In this document: positions 1-8,350 of the stretch, one piece after another
Layout: each line of letters opens with the position of its first letter
Numbering within the stretch: the stretch's first letter is position 1
Assembly (NCBI GenBank): GCA_002840155.1
Contig: PGZH01000011.1
Location: 1 to 64,000, forward strand
DNA: 64,000 bases
Direction of reading: 5' to 3'
Source: Gammaproteobacteria bacterium HGW-Gammaproteobacteria-13
GTDB taxonomy: Bacteria > Pseudomonadota > Gammaproteobacteria > Pseudomonadales > Pseudomonadaceae
The notes under the pieces: generated by a model
What the model was told of the DNA's origin: nothing
Database searches by the model: none
The model's input: only the letters and a program-made list of their open reading frames with translations
Program-made: the position numbers and the translations under genes

Positions 1-1
1 C

Positions 2-220
2 TGGCTAAACGTTGAAAACCAGCCAGCAGAAAAGATCGCTAACCATGCGTGGTACACCTTCTGGTACGTGTTGCCCACCTTGCCGACGCTACTCGCGTTT
101 CCCATGCTTCTGACCCGCTTCGGCTTCTGGCCAGCTCTGCTGATCTACATCGTCGCTACCGCAGCTTGTTTCGGTTTGTTTGCCTTATGCGTCCGCCGTT
201 TTGGCATCGAACTGCTATAA
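2..220 (+). CDS. DUF3147-type membrane protein, C-terminal part (5' end outside window)
   Basis: An open frame runs from the window edge to TAA at 218-220 and encodes the last 72 residues of a membrane protein. It reads WLNVENQPAEKIANH and then two hydrophobic stretches (about residues 20-37 and 42-60), ending RRFGIELL. The wording resembles small DUF3147 family membrane proteins, whose function is unknown; this is from memory and not searched. It runs convergently toward the rhodanese gene of the chromate cluster. The longer-starting frame at 49-261 is out of phase with it and has no protein character. Start and full length lie outside the window. Confidence 0.6.
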   Translation, partial: WLNVENQPAEKIANHAWYTFWYVLPTLPTLLAFPMLLTRFGFWPALLIYIVATAACFGLFALCVRRFGIELL

Positions 221-326
221 GGCCAAGTAAGTACATCGCCCATTGTCTGCGTAAACGTTAAAGGGCATGTGACTCGGTCGATTCTCGGGCGCTCGCGGGT
301 GATCCATTTTATGCAGCACCTCCTGC

Positions 327-653
327 CTACCGGGATAAACTCCGGGTGGGCCGGCCAGCGCCGTGCCAGCCAGCAAAGCCATCGATCAGGTAGCGCGCAT
401 CCAGGCCCATGGCCTCCAGAGTAGCGGCGATGCCCTGGCTGATTTCATGCCCTTTGGCGCAATAGACAATCACTGGCCTGTCCCGTGTAACCTGATCTTT
501 CCAAGTGAAGACATCCTCAGGATCACGCCAGTGTGCGCCGGCGATTTCTTGGGCATCGGCAAGCCGGACGCTCGTACGGCGCACATCCAGCAAAGTGAAC
601 GTCCGATCTGCTGCCTGCCATTCCGCCAGTTCGCATATCGAGATTCTGCTCAT
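327..653 (-). CDS. Single-domain rhodanese-like protein
   Basis: This is a 108-residue single rhodanese domain. The active-site loop CAKGHE starts at Cys65, preceded by the usual beta strand VIVY, and the C-terminus has the DGFAGWHGAGRP ending typical of the fold. Rhodaneses carry sulfur on this cysteine as a persulfide. It starts 10 bases after the chrA stop, so it is probably the last gene of a chrB-chrA-rhodanese operon. Rhodaneses often accompany chromate genes and may help thiol or redox repair during chromate stress (inference). The loop is CxKGxE rather than the CxxGxR of classical thiosulfate sulfurtransferases, so substrate specificity cannot be assigned. Confidence 0.85.
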   Translation of the reverse strand: MSRISICELAEWQAADRTFTLLDVRRTSVRLADAQEIAGAHWRDPEDVFTWKDQVTRDRPVIVYCAKGHEISQGIAATLEAMGLDARYLIDGFAGWHGAGRPTRSLSR

Positions 654-663
654 CTTCTACCTC

Positions 664-2028
664 TCAATTTTGCAGCAGGTGTACCACCAGCCCGGCCAAC
701 GCACAGGCCATCAGCACTTGGATGACGCCGCGTTTGAAGCGAAACAAGGCCACCGCCGCCGCCACAGCAATGAGTGCCGAAGGCCAGTCGAAAGTCCCCG
801 CGAAGCCTTGCGGCCAGAGCACGTGATAGCCGAAGAACAACGCCAAGTTGAGAATCACCCCGACTACGGCGGCGGTGATGGCCGTCAGCGGTGCGGTGAA
901 CTTCAGTTCGTTGTGGGTCGATTCCACCAGCGGGCCGCCGGCGAGAATGATCAGGAATGACGGCAGGAAGGTGAACCAGGTGACCAGGCTGGCGGCCACG
1001 GCACCGGCTAGGAAGGCCTGATCTGCCCCGAACACCTGTTGCACGTAGCCGCCGACGAAACCTACAAAAGCCACCACCATGATCAGTGGCCCTGGCGTAG
1101 TTTCACCCAGAGCCAGACCGTCGATCATCTGTGTCGGAGTCAGCCAGCCGTAGTGGCCGACTGCGCCCTGGTAGACATAGGGGAGCACCGCATAGGCACC
1201 GCCGAAGGTCAGCAGTGCTGCTTTGGTGAAGAACCAGCCCATCTGCGTCAGCGTACCTTCCCAGCCGAACAGCGCGGTCAACAGCCCCATGGGCAATGCC
1301 CACAGCGCCGCGCCTATTGCCGCCAGCAAAACCAGGCGTGGCCAGCGGAAGCGTGCATGTTCCGGTGTTGGGGTGTCGTCATCAATCAGCGCCGGGCCAT
1401 AAGACTGCTTGGCAGCGCCATGACCACCGCCAACGCTGAACTTCTCTGGGGCGAAACGCCCACCGAAATAACCGATCACTGCGGCCCCCAGCACGATTAG
1501 TGGGAACGGCAGGTTGAGGGCGAATATCGCCACGAATGAAGCAGCAGCTATTGCCCACAGCCAGTTGTTCTTCAGTGCGCGGGAGCCGATGCGGTGAGCA
1601 GCCTGTACCACGATGGCGGTCACGGCGGGCTTGATCCCATAGAACAGTCCGGCCACCACCGGCACATCGCCGAAGGCGATATAGACCCACGACAGCGCGA
1701 TCAGGATAAACAGCGAGGGCAACACGAATAGCACCCCGGCAATCACGCCGCCCCAAGTGCGGTGCATCAGCCAGCCGATATAGGTGGCCAGCTGCTGGGC
1801 CTCCGGGCCGGGCAGCAACATGCAGTAGTTCAGGGCATGCAGAAAACGCCGCTCGGAGATCCAGCGCCGACGCTCCACCAGCTCCTGGTGCATGATCGAG
1901 ATCTGTCCGGCTGGGCCACCGAAGCTGATGAAACCGAGCTTGAGCCAGAACAGAAAAGCCTGGAGCAAACTGACAGGCTCGGCACGTGGCAGATCCTGCT
2001 CTACAGGCGGCAGTGTGGTCTCATTCAT
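664..2028 (-). CDS. chrA: Chromate efflux transporter ChrA
   Basis: This 454-residue protein has the long, two-domain CHR family layout. The N-terminal half carries FGGPAGQI (about residues 36-43) and an LLPGPEAQQ segment. The C-terminal half repeats the motif as FGGAYAVLPY (about 276-285). About ten hydrophobic helices are evident. ChrA exports chromate from the cytoplasm using the membrane potential. The ATG at 2028 lies inside the end of chrB with an 8-base overlap, so the two are translationally coupled, and the rhodanese gene follows after 10 bases. Length and both signature motifs are normal for the family. Confidence 0.93.
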   Translation of the reverse strand: MNETTLPPVEQDLPRAEPVSLLQAFLFWLKLGFISFGGPAGQISIMHQELVERRRWISERRFLHALNYCMLLPGPEAQQLATYIGWLMHRTWGGVIAGVLFVLPSLFILIALSWVYIAFGDVPVVAGLFYGIKPAVTAIVVQAAHRIGSRALKNNWLWAIAAASFVAIFALNLPFPLIVLGAAVIGYFGGRFAPEKFSVGGGHGAAKQSYGPALIDDDTPTPEHARFRWPRLVLLAAIGAALWALPMGLLTALFGWEGTLTQMGWFFTKAALLTFGGAYAVLPYVYQGAVGHYGWLTPTQMIDGLALGETTPGPLIMVVAFVGFVGGYVQQVFGADQAFLAGAVAASLVTWFTFLPSFLIILAGGPLVESTHNELKFTAPLTAITAAVVGVILNLALFFGYHVLWPQGFAGTFDWPSALIAVAAAVALFRFKRGVIQVLMACALAGLVVHLLQN

Positions 2029-2965
2029 CAGAGGTCTCTTCTTTCACGAATGCCGCCAGCAACCCATCGAAGATGGCGCAAGCAGCCGTTAGCAGGTGGT
2101 CGTCATTGAGGATGGTTTCGCGCAGCCCGGCCAATACACGCTCGATGCCGACCGCCTCGGCGGGTTGAACGCCACCGACATCCAGGTAATGCACCAGAGC
2201 CGCGATGCGGCTTAGGCCTGGCTCGGCCAGCGTAAAGCTGGATTGCAGGGTTTCGAAGGTGACGCGACTGCCGACATGGCTGAAGGTCGCACCGTCGAAA
2301 TCGAAACCCAACGCCTCCGTAGGGCAATCACTTGGCGTGTCCAGCCAGAGAATGCGGGCGCTCGGATCAATGCAGCGCCGAATCAGCCAGGCGCTGGCCA
2401 GGCGGTCGACCCAGGGCCGCTTGCGCGTAGCCCAGAGGCGGCCTTGGTAGTCGCGAAGATTCAGCTGTTCGATAGGCTGATCGTGGCTGCTCGGCTCATC
2501 CTGCGACAGCGCCCGGCTGATGGCCGTCTCCAGGGTTTTGAGCGCCGTGTCGGTCTGCTGCCGCGCCGCCGCAGGGAAGAAATCGATGGCCGCCACCTGC
2601 GCAAACGCCTTGCGCAGCTTGCGTACCTGCTTGGTGCTGGTGAGGGCGCTATCCGAAGTCAGCTGAGCCTGGCACGCCTCGATATCGACGCGCAGCTTGG
2701 CGTAGTCCTCGCTACGGTCGAATAGCTCGATAAAACGCTCGCCTTGCGGATCATTGATTGGCAGCAGAAAGGCTGTGCCATTGCTACCCAGGATGTCGCG
2801 CTCAACAGCCTCCAATGCTTCTCGGCAGGCGGGAGTGTCGGGCAGCAAATAGACCCCATCGCGCAGTACCGCAGCGCCACTGCTCTTGAGGGCACGCCAG
2901 GCACGCATACGCTCTGTGGCGTTAGCGGTCGGCAAGGCGATGATCAGGGATAACCAATTATTCAT
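2021..2965 (-). CDS. chrB: Chromate resistance regulator ChrB
   Basis: This 314-residue protein matches the two-part ChrB architecture. The N-terminal ChrB_N region (about residues 1-150) begins NNWLSLIIALPT. The C-terminal ChrB domain (about 165-300) contains KRPWVDRLASAWLIRRCID, GFDFDGATFSHVG and ALVHYLDVGG. ChrB proteins are chromate-responsive regulators of the chrA operon. It is the first gene of the operon and overlaps chrA by 8 bases. A perfect 35-base dyad abuts its ATG immediately upstream and is the obvious candidate operator. No strong Shine-Dalgarno outside the dyad is seen, so repression and translation start may be linked (inference). Confidence 0.92.
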   Translation of the reverse strand: MNNWLSLIIALPTANATERMRAWRALKSSGAAVLRDGVYLLPDTPACREALEAVERDILGSNGTAFLLPINDPQGERFIELFDRSEDYAKLRVDIEACQAQLTSDSALTSTKQVRKLRKAFAQVAAIDFFPAAARQQTDTALKTLETAISRALSQDEPSSHDQPIEQLNLRDYQGRLWATRKRPWVDRLASAWLIRRCIDPSARILWLDTPSDCPTEALGFDFDGATFSHVGSRVTFETLQSSFTLAEPGLSRIAALVHYLDVGGVQPAEAVGIERVLAGLRETILNDDHLLTAACAIFDGLLAAFVKEETSDE

Positions 2966-3000
2966 GTAGAGTAAAATACCTATTAGGTAATAAACTCTAC
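2966..3000 (-). promoter_or_regulatory. Perfect dyad operator candidate of the chr operon
   Basis: Two nested inverted repeats share one centre at 2983: outer arms GTAGAGT (2966-2972) and ACTCTAC (2994-3000), and inner arms TACCTA (2977-2982) and TAGGTA (2984-2989). The dyad ends at the base next to the chrB ATG (2965). It is very probably the binding site of the operon's regulator, likely ChrB itself (inference). A weak sigma70-like pair (TTCACA, 17 bases, TAGAGT) can be drawn just upstream on the minus strand. Confidence 0.6.
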
Positions 3001-3066
3001 TCTATTCTTGCTCTGGATGATTGTGAAGTACTAAATAGTTGGCCGACGATTACCCGTTACGACTGG

Positions 3067-3120
3067 CCGCTTTTGGCCGATCTCTGCCTGTCGAGACCGA
3101 CGCCTCACGGCCAAAAGCGG
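3067..3120. repeat. Inverted repeat, CCGCTTTTGGCCG family (copy 1)
   Basis: Arms CCGCTTTTGGCCG (3067-3079) and CGGCCAAAAGCGG (3108-3120) are a perfect 13-base inverted repeat around a 28-base loop. Related arms occur singly at 28535-28547 and 42179-42191, and as another hairpin at 30302-30359. All lie in noncoding, apparently rearranged DNA. It is a dispersed palindromic element of the host lineage (inference). Confidence 0.7.
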
Positions 3121-3189
3121 TCGGCGAATGGCTACGCTTGAAGGCATGCCGGGACTGCCTCGTATTGCTAGGCATTACGCAGCCGAGGG

Positions 3190-3311
3190 CTATTCATAAG
3201 TCACTAACTCGGCTGGCCTTGCTCGGTACGACTCTGTACAAGTACATCGCAGAAGACACTTTCCCTAAACCAGTTCTGCTTGGCGATCGCTGCGTCGGAT
3301 GTGTTCTGGGA
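3190..3311 (+). pseudogene. Relic of an AlpA-family regulator
   Basis: Within an otherwise non-protein-like frame, 3201-3311 encodes SLTRLALLGTTLYKYIAED followed by TFPKPVLLGDRCVG. This closely follows the AlpA/excisionase helix-turn-helix pattern (LSRSTLYRxIAExxFPxPVxLGxRxVGW). There is no convincing start, the frame has a missing Trp and the downstream sequence is not AlpA-like, so it is degenerate. AlpA proteins are excision regulators of P4-like prophages and islands. Its presence marks this gap as the scar of an integrative element. The whole 3001-3868 stretch contains no intact gene. Confidence 0.5.
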
Positions 3312-3441
3312 CGGCCTGACCGGGCAAGCCAATGCCACATAAAATCAGGCTGTGCAGTCGTTCCTCAGCCTGTGCACGGCGCTGGGCCAGGTTGGCCTGG
3401 TGCTAGCCGCCGGTTTCTTTCGCCTGTGGTACCCACGATGA
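3292..3441 (+). pseudogene. Relic of a small hydrophobic protein with an in-frame stop
   Basis: One frame reads ASDVFWDGLTGQANAT, stop (3340-3342), then QSFLSLCTALGQVGLVLAAG and FFRLWYPR before a second stop at 3439-3441. The second part looks like a genuine transmembrane helix with a basic end. A premature stop and no start indicate a decayed membrane protein. On the opposite strand, 3420-3584 encodes another protein-like piece beginning MDTPQARFIAQARQLRTRDE. Neither piece is recognised. Confidence 0.35.
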
Positions 3442-3868
3442 GCGGGCATATCGGCCTGCGCGAAGAGTCGTGCGCTGGGCATCTGCTGGCGCAGCGGATT
3501 GCCCAGTTGTTTCGCGGGCCAGTGCTCGTCGCGGGTACGAAGTTGTCGAGCCTGGGCGATAAACCGTGCCTGCGGTGTGTCCATGGCACGTACCCTGTCA
3601 CCATCGCAACTAATCGATTTTTGGGTTTCGGGGTTTGTATTGGTCCTCTCCCGGTACAGTGTTTTATGGACAGGCGCTCGGTGTGTTACTCGACTGGTGC
3701 GGGTTGTGCCGTGAATGTCTCGACATCGCAACGCAGTAGAAATGGAGATGCAGGTTGCGTTGTAACAAGCACAGAAATCGACGCATTTCTCCGGAAATGG
3801 AAAGGGCTGCTCGGCTGACGATGTATCTGATTCGATGCATTGCAGCACAGGTATTTTTCAGGAAATTC

Positions 3869-5407
3869 TTATCCGTTGCGCAGATGCTCGACCAGGGCTT
3901 GTTGGCGATGAGCTTGGGCCGTTACGTGTTTGGCAACCTGCAGGGTGTCGCGCAGTTGTTCGCTACTGTGCAGCGTCAGTTGGTGAATTGAGTGCAGCTT
4001 CTGGTTGATTTCTTCGGCCGCCAGGCTCTGCTGATCGCTGGCGCTGGCAATGTGTGTGCTCAACTGGCGAATGTTACCGGTGCTATCGAGGATGCCCAGT
4101 AACGCTGTGGCGGCACCATTTACCTCGACGATGCTGGATTGCAACTGATTTCGGCCTTGGTCCATCGCCTGTACCACTTCGCTGGTGCCCAGGCGTAGGG
4201 TTTCGATCATTCCTTGTATCTCATCGGTTGAGTTCTGCGTACGGCGGGCCAGCGAGCGCACCTCGTCGGCAACCACGGCGAATCCCCTACCGTTATCCCC
4301 GGCCCGAGCGGCTTCGATGGCTGCGTTGAGGGCGAGCAAGTTGGTTTGTTCGGCAATGCTGCGGATTACTTCGGAGATACGCCCGATCATCTGGCTGTGT
4401 TGCGCCAAGGAGCTTACCGCACTTGCCGAACTCTCAAGGTTGGTGGACAGCCGGCCGATGCTATGCAGTGCCTGTTCCATTAATTGACGGCCGCTTTTGG
4501 CCAAGTCTTCGGCTTGCCGGGCCAGATTGGTGGCGTCGAGGGTGTTGTTGGCGACTTCCTGGGTGGTTGCAGTGAATTGCTCGACAGCTGCGGCGATGCC
4601 GGCCAGTTCCTGTTGCTGCTTGTGCGAGGCGTCACTGTTGGTGCTGACCAGTCGGGTTGCATGACTGGCGTCCTGAGCCACCTGGTGGCTACTGTCGTGA
4701 ACACGTGCGAGTAGGGCGGCGAACTTGAATTCCAGCAACCGCATGGCCAGTTGTATCTGCCCGACTTCATCTACCCGCCCGGTGTAGACCAACTGTTTGA
4801 TCGGGTGCCGTACCAGGCGACGGCTTGTGTCTACCAGTTTGTCGAAGGGGCGGCATTGCCAGTACAGGAGCAGCCCGCAGAGTGTTGCCGAGCAGAGCGA
4901 GACGAGTCCGCCAAGCAGCGGACTGAGACTTATGGCGAAGATAGCTAACGGCATGCCTGACAGGCAGGCCAACAGGCTCGAACGCATGGCCTGACGCGGT
5001 TGTGGCCAGCGCAAGCTTGTGGGCAGTCGGCCCTGGGCGCGAACTCGATAGACCTCACGGGCGCGGGATGTCATCTGCGCGCTGGGCAACTGGTAGATCG
5101 CTTGGTACTCGATTACCTCGCTGCCTTCAAGAATTGGACTGATATAGACGTCGACCCAGAAATCTTGGCCATCAGCGCGGCGGTTGTGCAGCATTCCCAT
5201 CCATGACTGGCCTTTGCTTAGTGTGGCCCAAAGATCTTTAAATGGCCCCGCGTGCATCTCCGGGTGGCGCAGGCAGTTGACCGGCTGGCCAAGCAATTGT
5301 GCCGGAGAGTAGCCGGCGAGGGTGGCAAAGGCAGAGCTGACGTAGGTAATGAGGCCGTTGGCATCGCACAGTAAGAGCAATTGTTCGGCGGGGTGAGTGT
5401 TAGTCAT
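3869..5407 (-). CDS. Aer-like PAS-domain methyl-accepting chemotaxis protein
   Basis: This is a 512-residue chemoreceptor. Residues about 10-120 form a PAS domain of the Aer type ([19 protein letters not shown], then CLRHPEMH), which in relatives binds FAD and senses redox state. One or two hydrophobic segments lie at about 143-185, followed by a HAMP-like linker. The signalling domain carries the conserved hairpin tip [20 protein letters not shown] and [18 protein letters not shown]. There is no large periplasmic ligand domain, so it should sense an internal or energy signal. It lies next to the phenol regulon but is separated from it by a 14-base-pair hairpin, so a role in taxis toward aromatics is only a possibility. 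Confidence 0.88.
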   Translation of the reverse strand: MTNTHPAEQLLLLCDANGLITYVSSAFATLAGYSPAQLLGQPVNCLRHPEMHAGPFKDLWATLSKGQSWMGMLHNRRADGQDFWVDVYISPILEGSEVIEYQAIYQLPSAQMTSRAREVYRVRAQGRLPTSLRWPQPRQAMRSSLLACLSGMPLAIFAISLSPLLGGLVSLCSATLCGLLLYWQCRPFDKLVDTSRRLVRHPIKQLVYTGRVDEVGQIQLAMRLLEFKFAALLARVHDSSHQVAQDASHATRLVSTNSDASHKQQQELAGIAAAVEQFTATTQEVANNTLDATNLARQAEDLAKSGRQLMEQALHSIGRLSTNLESSASAVSSLAQHSQMIGRISEVIRSIAEQTNLLALNAAIEAARAGDNGRGFAVVADEVRSLARRTQNSTDEIQGMIETLRLGTSEVVQAMDQGRNQLQSSIVEVNGAATALLGILDSTGNIRQLSTHIASASDQQSLAAEEINQKLHSIHQLTLHSSEQLRDTLQVAKHVTAQAHRQQALVEHLRNG

Positions 5408-5442
5408 ATTGCGCGTCCTTTTTAATGCTCTTGCGATGTCCT

Positions 5443-5492
5443 GGTGCTACTCCCGTCTCATTCGCGGTCGTGAATGAAACGGGAGTAGCACC
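5443..5492. terminator. Long perfect hairpin between the envelope operon and the chemoreceptor gene
   Basis: Arms GGTGCTACTCCCGT (5443-5456) and ACGGGAGTAGCACC (5479-5492) form a perfect 14-base-pair stem, which can continue with ATTC/GAAT in the loop. It sits 37 bases beyond the stop of the last envelope gene and 35 bases before the chemoreceptor ATG. No clear T-run follows on the minus strand, so it may be a rho-independent terminator, an mRNA-stabilising hairpin or a REP-like element. Confidence 0.5.
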
Positions 5493-5529
5493 TGATATGA
5501 GGAGGCGTAAGACCGCCTCTGTTTAGGCA

Positions 5530-6846
5530 TCAGTTCCCGGTTGCACGCAGGTACTGCACGCTGAAAATCTCTGGCTTGCTCTGCTCGGAGTCGACCTGGC
5601 CCTTGAACTGTCCGGTGGTGCAGTGCATGGCCTGCATGTCGATCATCGAGAAGCTGTCGTCCAGCGCGACTCCGCTGCCCTTGTTGATCGGAAGGTGATG
5701 GTCCGGGTGCGCCTTGCCGATGGTGAAGGTCTTCCACGGCTCGCCCTGGCGGTCGTAGGAGACGGTGCGCGACACGGCGAAGGTCTGTGCATCCACATAA
5801 TGGACGCGCTTGGACAGCGGGTGGCGGGCGAACGTATTGAGCGGCGTTGCCTGCAACTGATAGACCTTGCGCAGTTGCCAGGTGATGCGCGGGAAGCAGT
5901 TGCCTTTGCCGTCGAAGGCCACCATGCGGTAGCCCTCGCTGTCGGTGCTGCCCGCGTCGAGGGCCAGGTCGTTGTGGTTGTAGAAGGGCATCAACATGAA
6001 GCGGGTACCCTGATAGCTCCAGCGCATGTCGGCGATGCGCCCGTTGTAGCCCTCGAAATCCTCGATCATCAGATCGGAGCCCAGGAAAGCGTCGGTCATC
6101 TGCCCGGTGGCCAGGCGTCTGACGCGGCGTTGAAAGCCCAGATAGAGCCAGGAGTTGTCGCGCTTCAGATCGTTGTTGAAACGATGAATCAGCAGTTGGG
6201 TGTTGCGCAGATCCTGCGGCGAGTCGATGTTGAGGTAGATCGCCCGGAACTTGTTCGACGGGTTGGGGGTAATGGCCGGTAGCGGCGGCTGGTTGACCCG
6301 ATTGGTGAAGTTGAGGAAGTTCATGGTCATGTGGATGGTGCGCTCCACCTCGGCCGTGTCCATGTTGCGGTACTTCCAGATGAACGGGGAGATGATCGCG
6401 CTGTCGCCCCAGTTGTAGCCGTACTTGACGTTCCAGGCGAGCTTCTCCCCGGCGCGCGGATCGGCGGCATCCGGCTCCGCGGGAAAGGGCCGTCCGGCAA
6501 TGGTGCCGCTGATCTCACCGGGGTTGGCGCCTAGTTTGGCGCTGTGCAGGTGTTTGCGGGTGGCCTCGACGTAGTGGGGGTGCAGGTCGAACGAGGTGGT
6601 CGGCGCGACCTCGATGCGGGTCCAGCCCTGGCGGATAAAGCCGAGCATGGCGGGGTCGAGCAATTCCTTGAAGCGCTCGACGTTATCGGATTCGATGAGC
6701 ATGCCGGTGTTCAGACCGTCGGCCTCGGGTATTGCCGCGCGGTAAGGGTAGAAGGCCTTGTCGATGAGCTCGTCATCGGCCAGGGCGGACAGCGGGTGCA
6801 GGCTGAGGTAGAGCAAGGCACAAAACAGTCTGTTGTTATTATTCAT
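5530..6846 (-). CDS. DUF1329 family periplasmic/outer-membrane protein (paralogue 2)
   Basis: This 438-residue protein begins MNNNNRLFCALLYLSLHPLS and is cut after ALA, a clear signal peptide. The ATG at 6846 follows an AAAGG motif, and the extra 18 codons of a longer frame have no signal character. The body is DUF1329, with segments such as TSFDLHPHYVEATRKH, GRPFPAEPDAADPRAGEKLAW and FLGSDLMIEDFEGYNG that are nearly identical to the upstream paralogue at 7003-8331. DUF1329 proteins are secreted, thought to have a LolA/LolB-like lipid-binding fold, and are encoded with DUF1302 and RND proteins near pathways for hydrophobic compounds. It is the last gene of the operon, 156 bases after its paralogue. 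Molecular function is unknown. Confidence 0.85.
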   Translation of the reverse strand: MNNNNRLFCALLYLSLHPLSALADDELIDKAFYPYRAAIPEADGLNTGMLIESDNVERFKELLDPAMLGFIRQGWTRIEVAPTTSFDLHPHYVEATRKHLHSAKLGANPGEISGTIAGRPFPAEPDAADPRAGEKLAWNVKYGYNWGDSAIISPFIWKYRNMDTAEVERTIHMTMNFLNFTNRVNQPPLPAITPNPSNKFRAIYLNIDSPQDLRNTQLLIHRFNNDLKRDNSWLYLGFQRRVRRLATGQMTDAFLGSDLMIEDFEGYNGRIADMRWSYQGTRFMLMPFYNHNDLALDAGSTDSEGYRMVAFDGKGNCFPRITWQLRKVYQLQATPLNTFARHPLSKRVHYVDAQTFAVSRTVSYDRQGEPWKTFTIGKAHPDHHLPINKGSGVALDDSFSMIDMQAMHCTTGQFKGQVDSEQSKPEIFSVQYLRATGN

Positions 6847-7002
6847 GGCTGAACCTTTGCTGGTGGGATCCCGCTCGACAGGTTCCTGGCCTGCGGGCAC
6901 GGCTTCTCACAGCGCCGCCCATGCGGACGGCGGCTGTTGGCTGGGTTGCTGGTTGGGCGAAAGGCCCGGCCGCGTCTAACGAGCCGGGCCGAGTGGCGCT
7001 GC

Positions 7003-8331
7003 TTAGTTACCGGTAGCGCGCATGTGCTGCACGCTGAACATCTCCGGCTTGCTCATATCCGGATCGACCTGGCCCTTGAACTGCCCTGTGGTGCAGTGCA
7101 TGGCCTGGATGTCGACCATCGAGAAGCTGTCGTCGATCGACACGCCGGAGCCCTTGTTCTTCGGCAGGTGGTAGTCCGGGTGGGCCTGGCCGATAGTGAA
7201 GGTCTTCCACATGCTGCCCTTGCGGTCATACGACACGGTACGCGGCACGGTGAAGGTCTGCGCATCCATGTAATGCACGCGTTTGGATAGCGGGTGGCTG
7301 CCGTCCACCGGCACCGATTCCACCTCGTAGACCTTGCGCAGCTGCCAGGTGATGTTGGGGAAACAGCCGCCCTGGCCGCCGAACGCCACTACCTGGTAAC
7401 CGTCGCTGTCCTTGTGCGTTTCGCTGTCCAGCGTCAGGTCGTTGTGGTTGTAGAAGGGCATCAGCATGAAGCGGGTGCCCTTGTAGCTCCACTGCATATC
7501 GGAGATGCGCCCGTTGTAGCCCTCGAAGTCCTCGATCATCAGGTCGGAGCCGAGGAAGGCATCGGTCACCTGGCCGGTGGCCAGGCGCCGCACGCGACGC
7601 TGGAAACCCAGGTACAGCCAGGAGTTGTCACGCTTGAGGTCGTCTTCTGCGCGGTGGATCAACAGCTGGGTGTTGCGTACGTCATACGGCTCCAGCACCT
7701 TGACGTAGATGCCGCGGAACAGCTGCGACGGGTTGGGGGTGATCGCCGGCGTGGGCTCTTGGTTGACCCGGCGGGTGAAGTTGAGGAAGTGGAAGTCGAA
7801 CTTGATGGTGCGTTCCAGCTTGGCCGTGTTCATGTCGCGGAACTTCCAGTAGAACGGCGAGATGGCGGCGCTGTCGCCCCAGTTGTAGCCGTACTTGTAG
7901 TTCCAGGCGAGCTTCTCGCCGGCGCGCGGGTCGCTGGCGTCCGGCTCCTGGGGGAACGGCCGGCCGGCCACGGCGCCGCTGATCTCGCCGGGCTTGGCGC
8001 CGAGTTTGACCGTGTCCATGTGCTGGCGGGTAGCCTCGACATAGTTGGGGTGCAGGTCGAAGGAGGTGGTGTCGCCGACCTTCAGCTCCGCCCAACCTTT
8101 CTCGATGAAGTCATAGAACGCCGGGTCGATGATCTCTTTGAATTGCCCGACGTTACCTTTGTTGATGGTCATTCCGGTATTCAGACCGGCGAAGCTCGGC
8201 TTGTCGTTCTGGTAGGGGTGGAAGGACTGCTGGATCACCGTCTCGTCGGCGGCGTGGACGCCGCTGGTCGCGCCCAGCGCCAGCAGGGCCAGCGCCAGCA
8301 CGCGGTGCTGCTGGGATTTCTTGTTGTTCAT
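7003..8331 (-). CDS. DUF1329 family periplasmic/outer-membrane protein (paralogue 1)
   Basis: This 442-residue protein has a signal peptide (MNNKKSQQHRVLALALLALG, cleavage near VHA-AD) followed by one DUF1329 domain. Typical segments are TSFDLHPNYVEATRQH, NPSQLFRGIYVKVL, RRVRRLATGQVTDAFLGSD and AMHCTTGQFKGQ. It is collinear with the next gene over the whole length, so the two arose by tandem duplication. It starts 19 bases after the DUF1302 gene, which fits joint work of the barrel (DUF1302) and the DUF1329 protein in moving a hydrophobic compound across the outer membrane. That role is an inference from gene neighbourhoods, not established biochemistry. Confidence 0.87.
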   Translation of the reverse strand: MNNKKSQQHRVLALALLALGATSGVHAADETVIQQSFHPYQNDKPSFAGLNTGMTINKGNVGQFKEIIDPAFYDFIEKGWAELKVGDTTSFDLHPNYVEATRQHMDTVKLGAKPGEISGAVAGRPFPQEPDASDPRAGEKLAWNYKYGYNWGDSAAISPFYWKFRDMNTAKLERTIKFDFHFLNFTRRVNQEPTPAITPNPSQLFRGIYVKVLEPYDVRNTQLLIHRAEDDLKRDNSWLYLGFQRRVRRLATGQVTDAFLGSDLMIEDFEGYNGRISDMQWSYKGTRFMLMPFYNHNDLTLDSETHKDSDGYQVVAFGGQGGCFPNITWQLRKVYEVESVPVDGSHPLSKRVHYMDAQTFTVPRTVSYDRKGSMWKTFTIGQAHPDYHLPKNKGSGVSIDDSFSMVDIQAMHCTTGQFKGQVDPDMSKPEMFSVQHMRATGN

Positions 8332-8350
8332 GGCTGTTCCTCGTGATTGA

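Noticed and set aside
3039..3818. A 259-codon plus-strand frame as an intact gene
   Set aside because: Only the short AlpA-like stretch is protein-like; the rest has a scrambled composition rich in Cys and Arg, with no start signal, and competes with relics in other frames.
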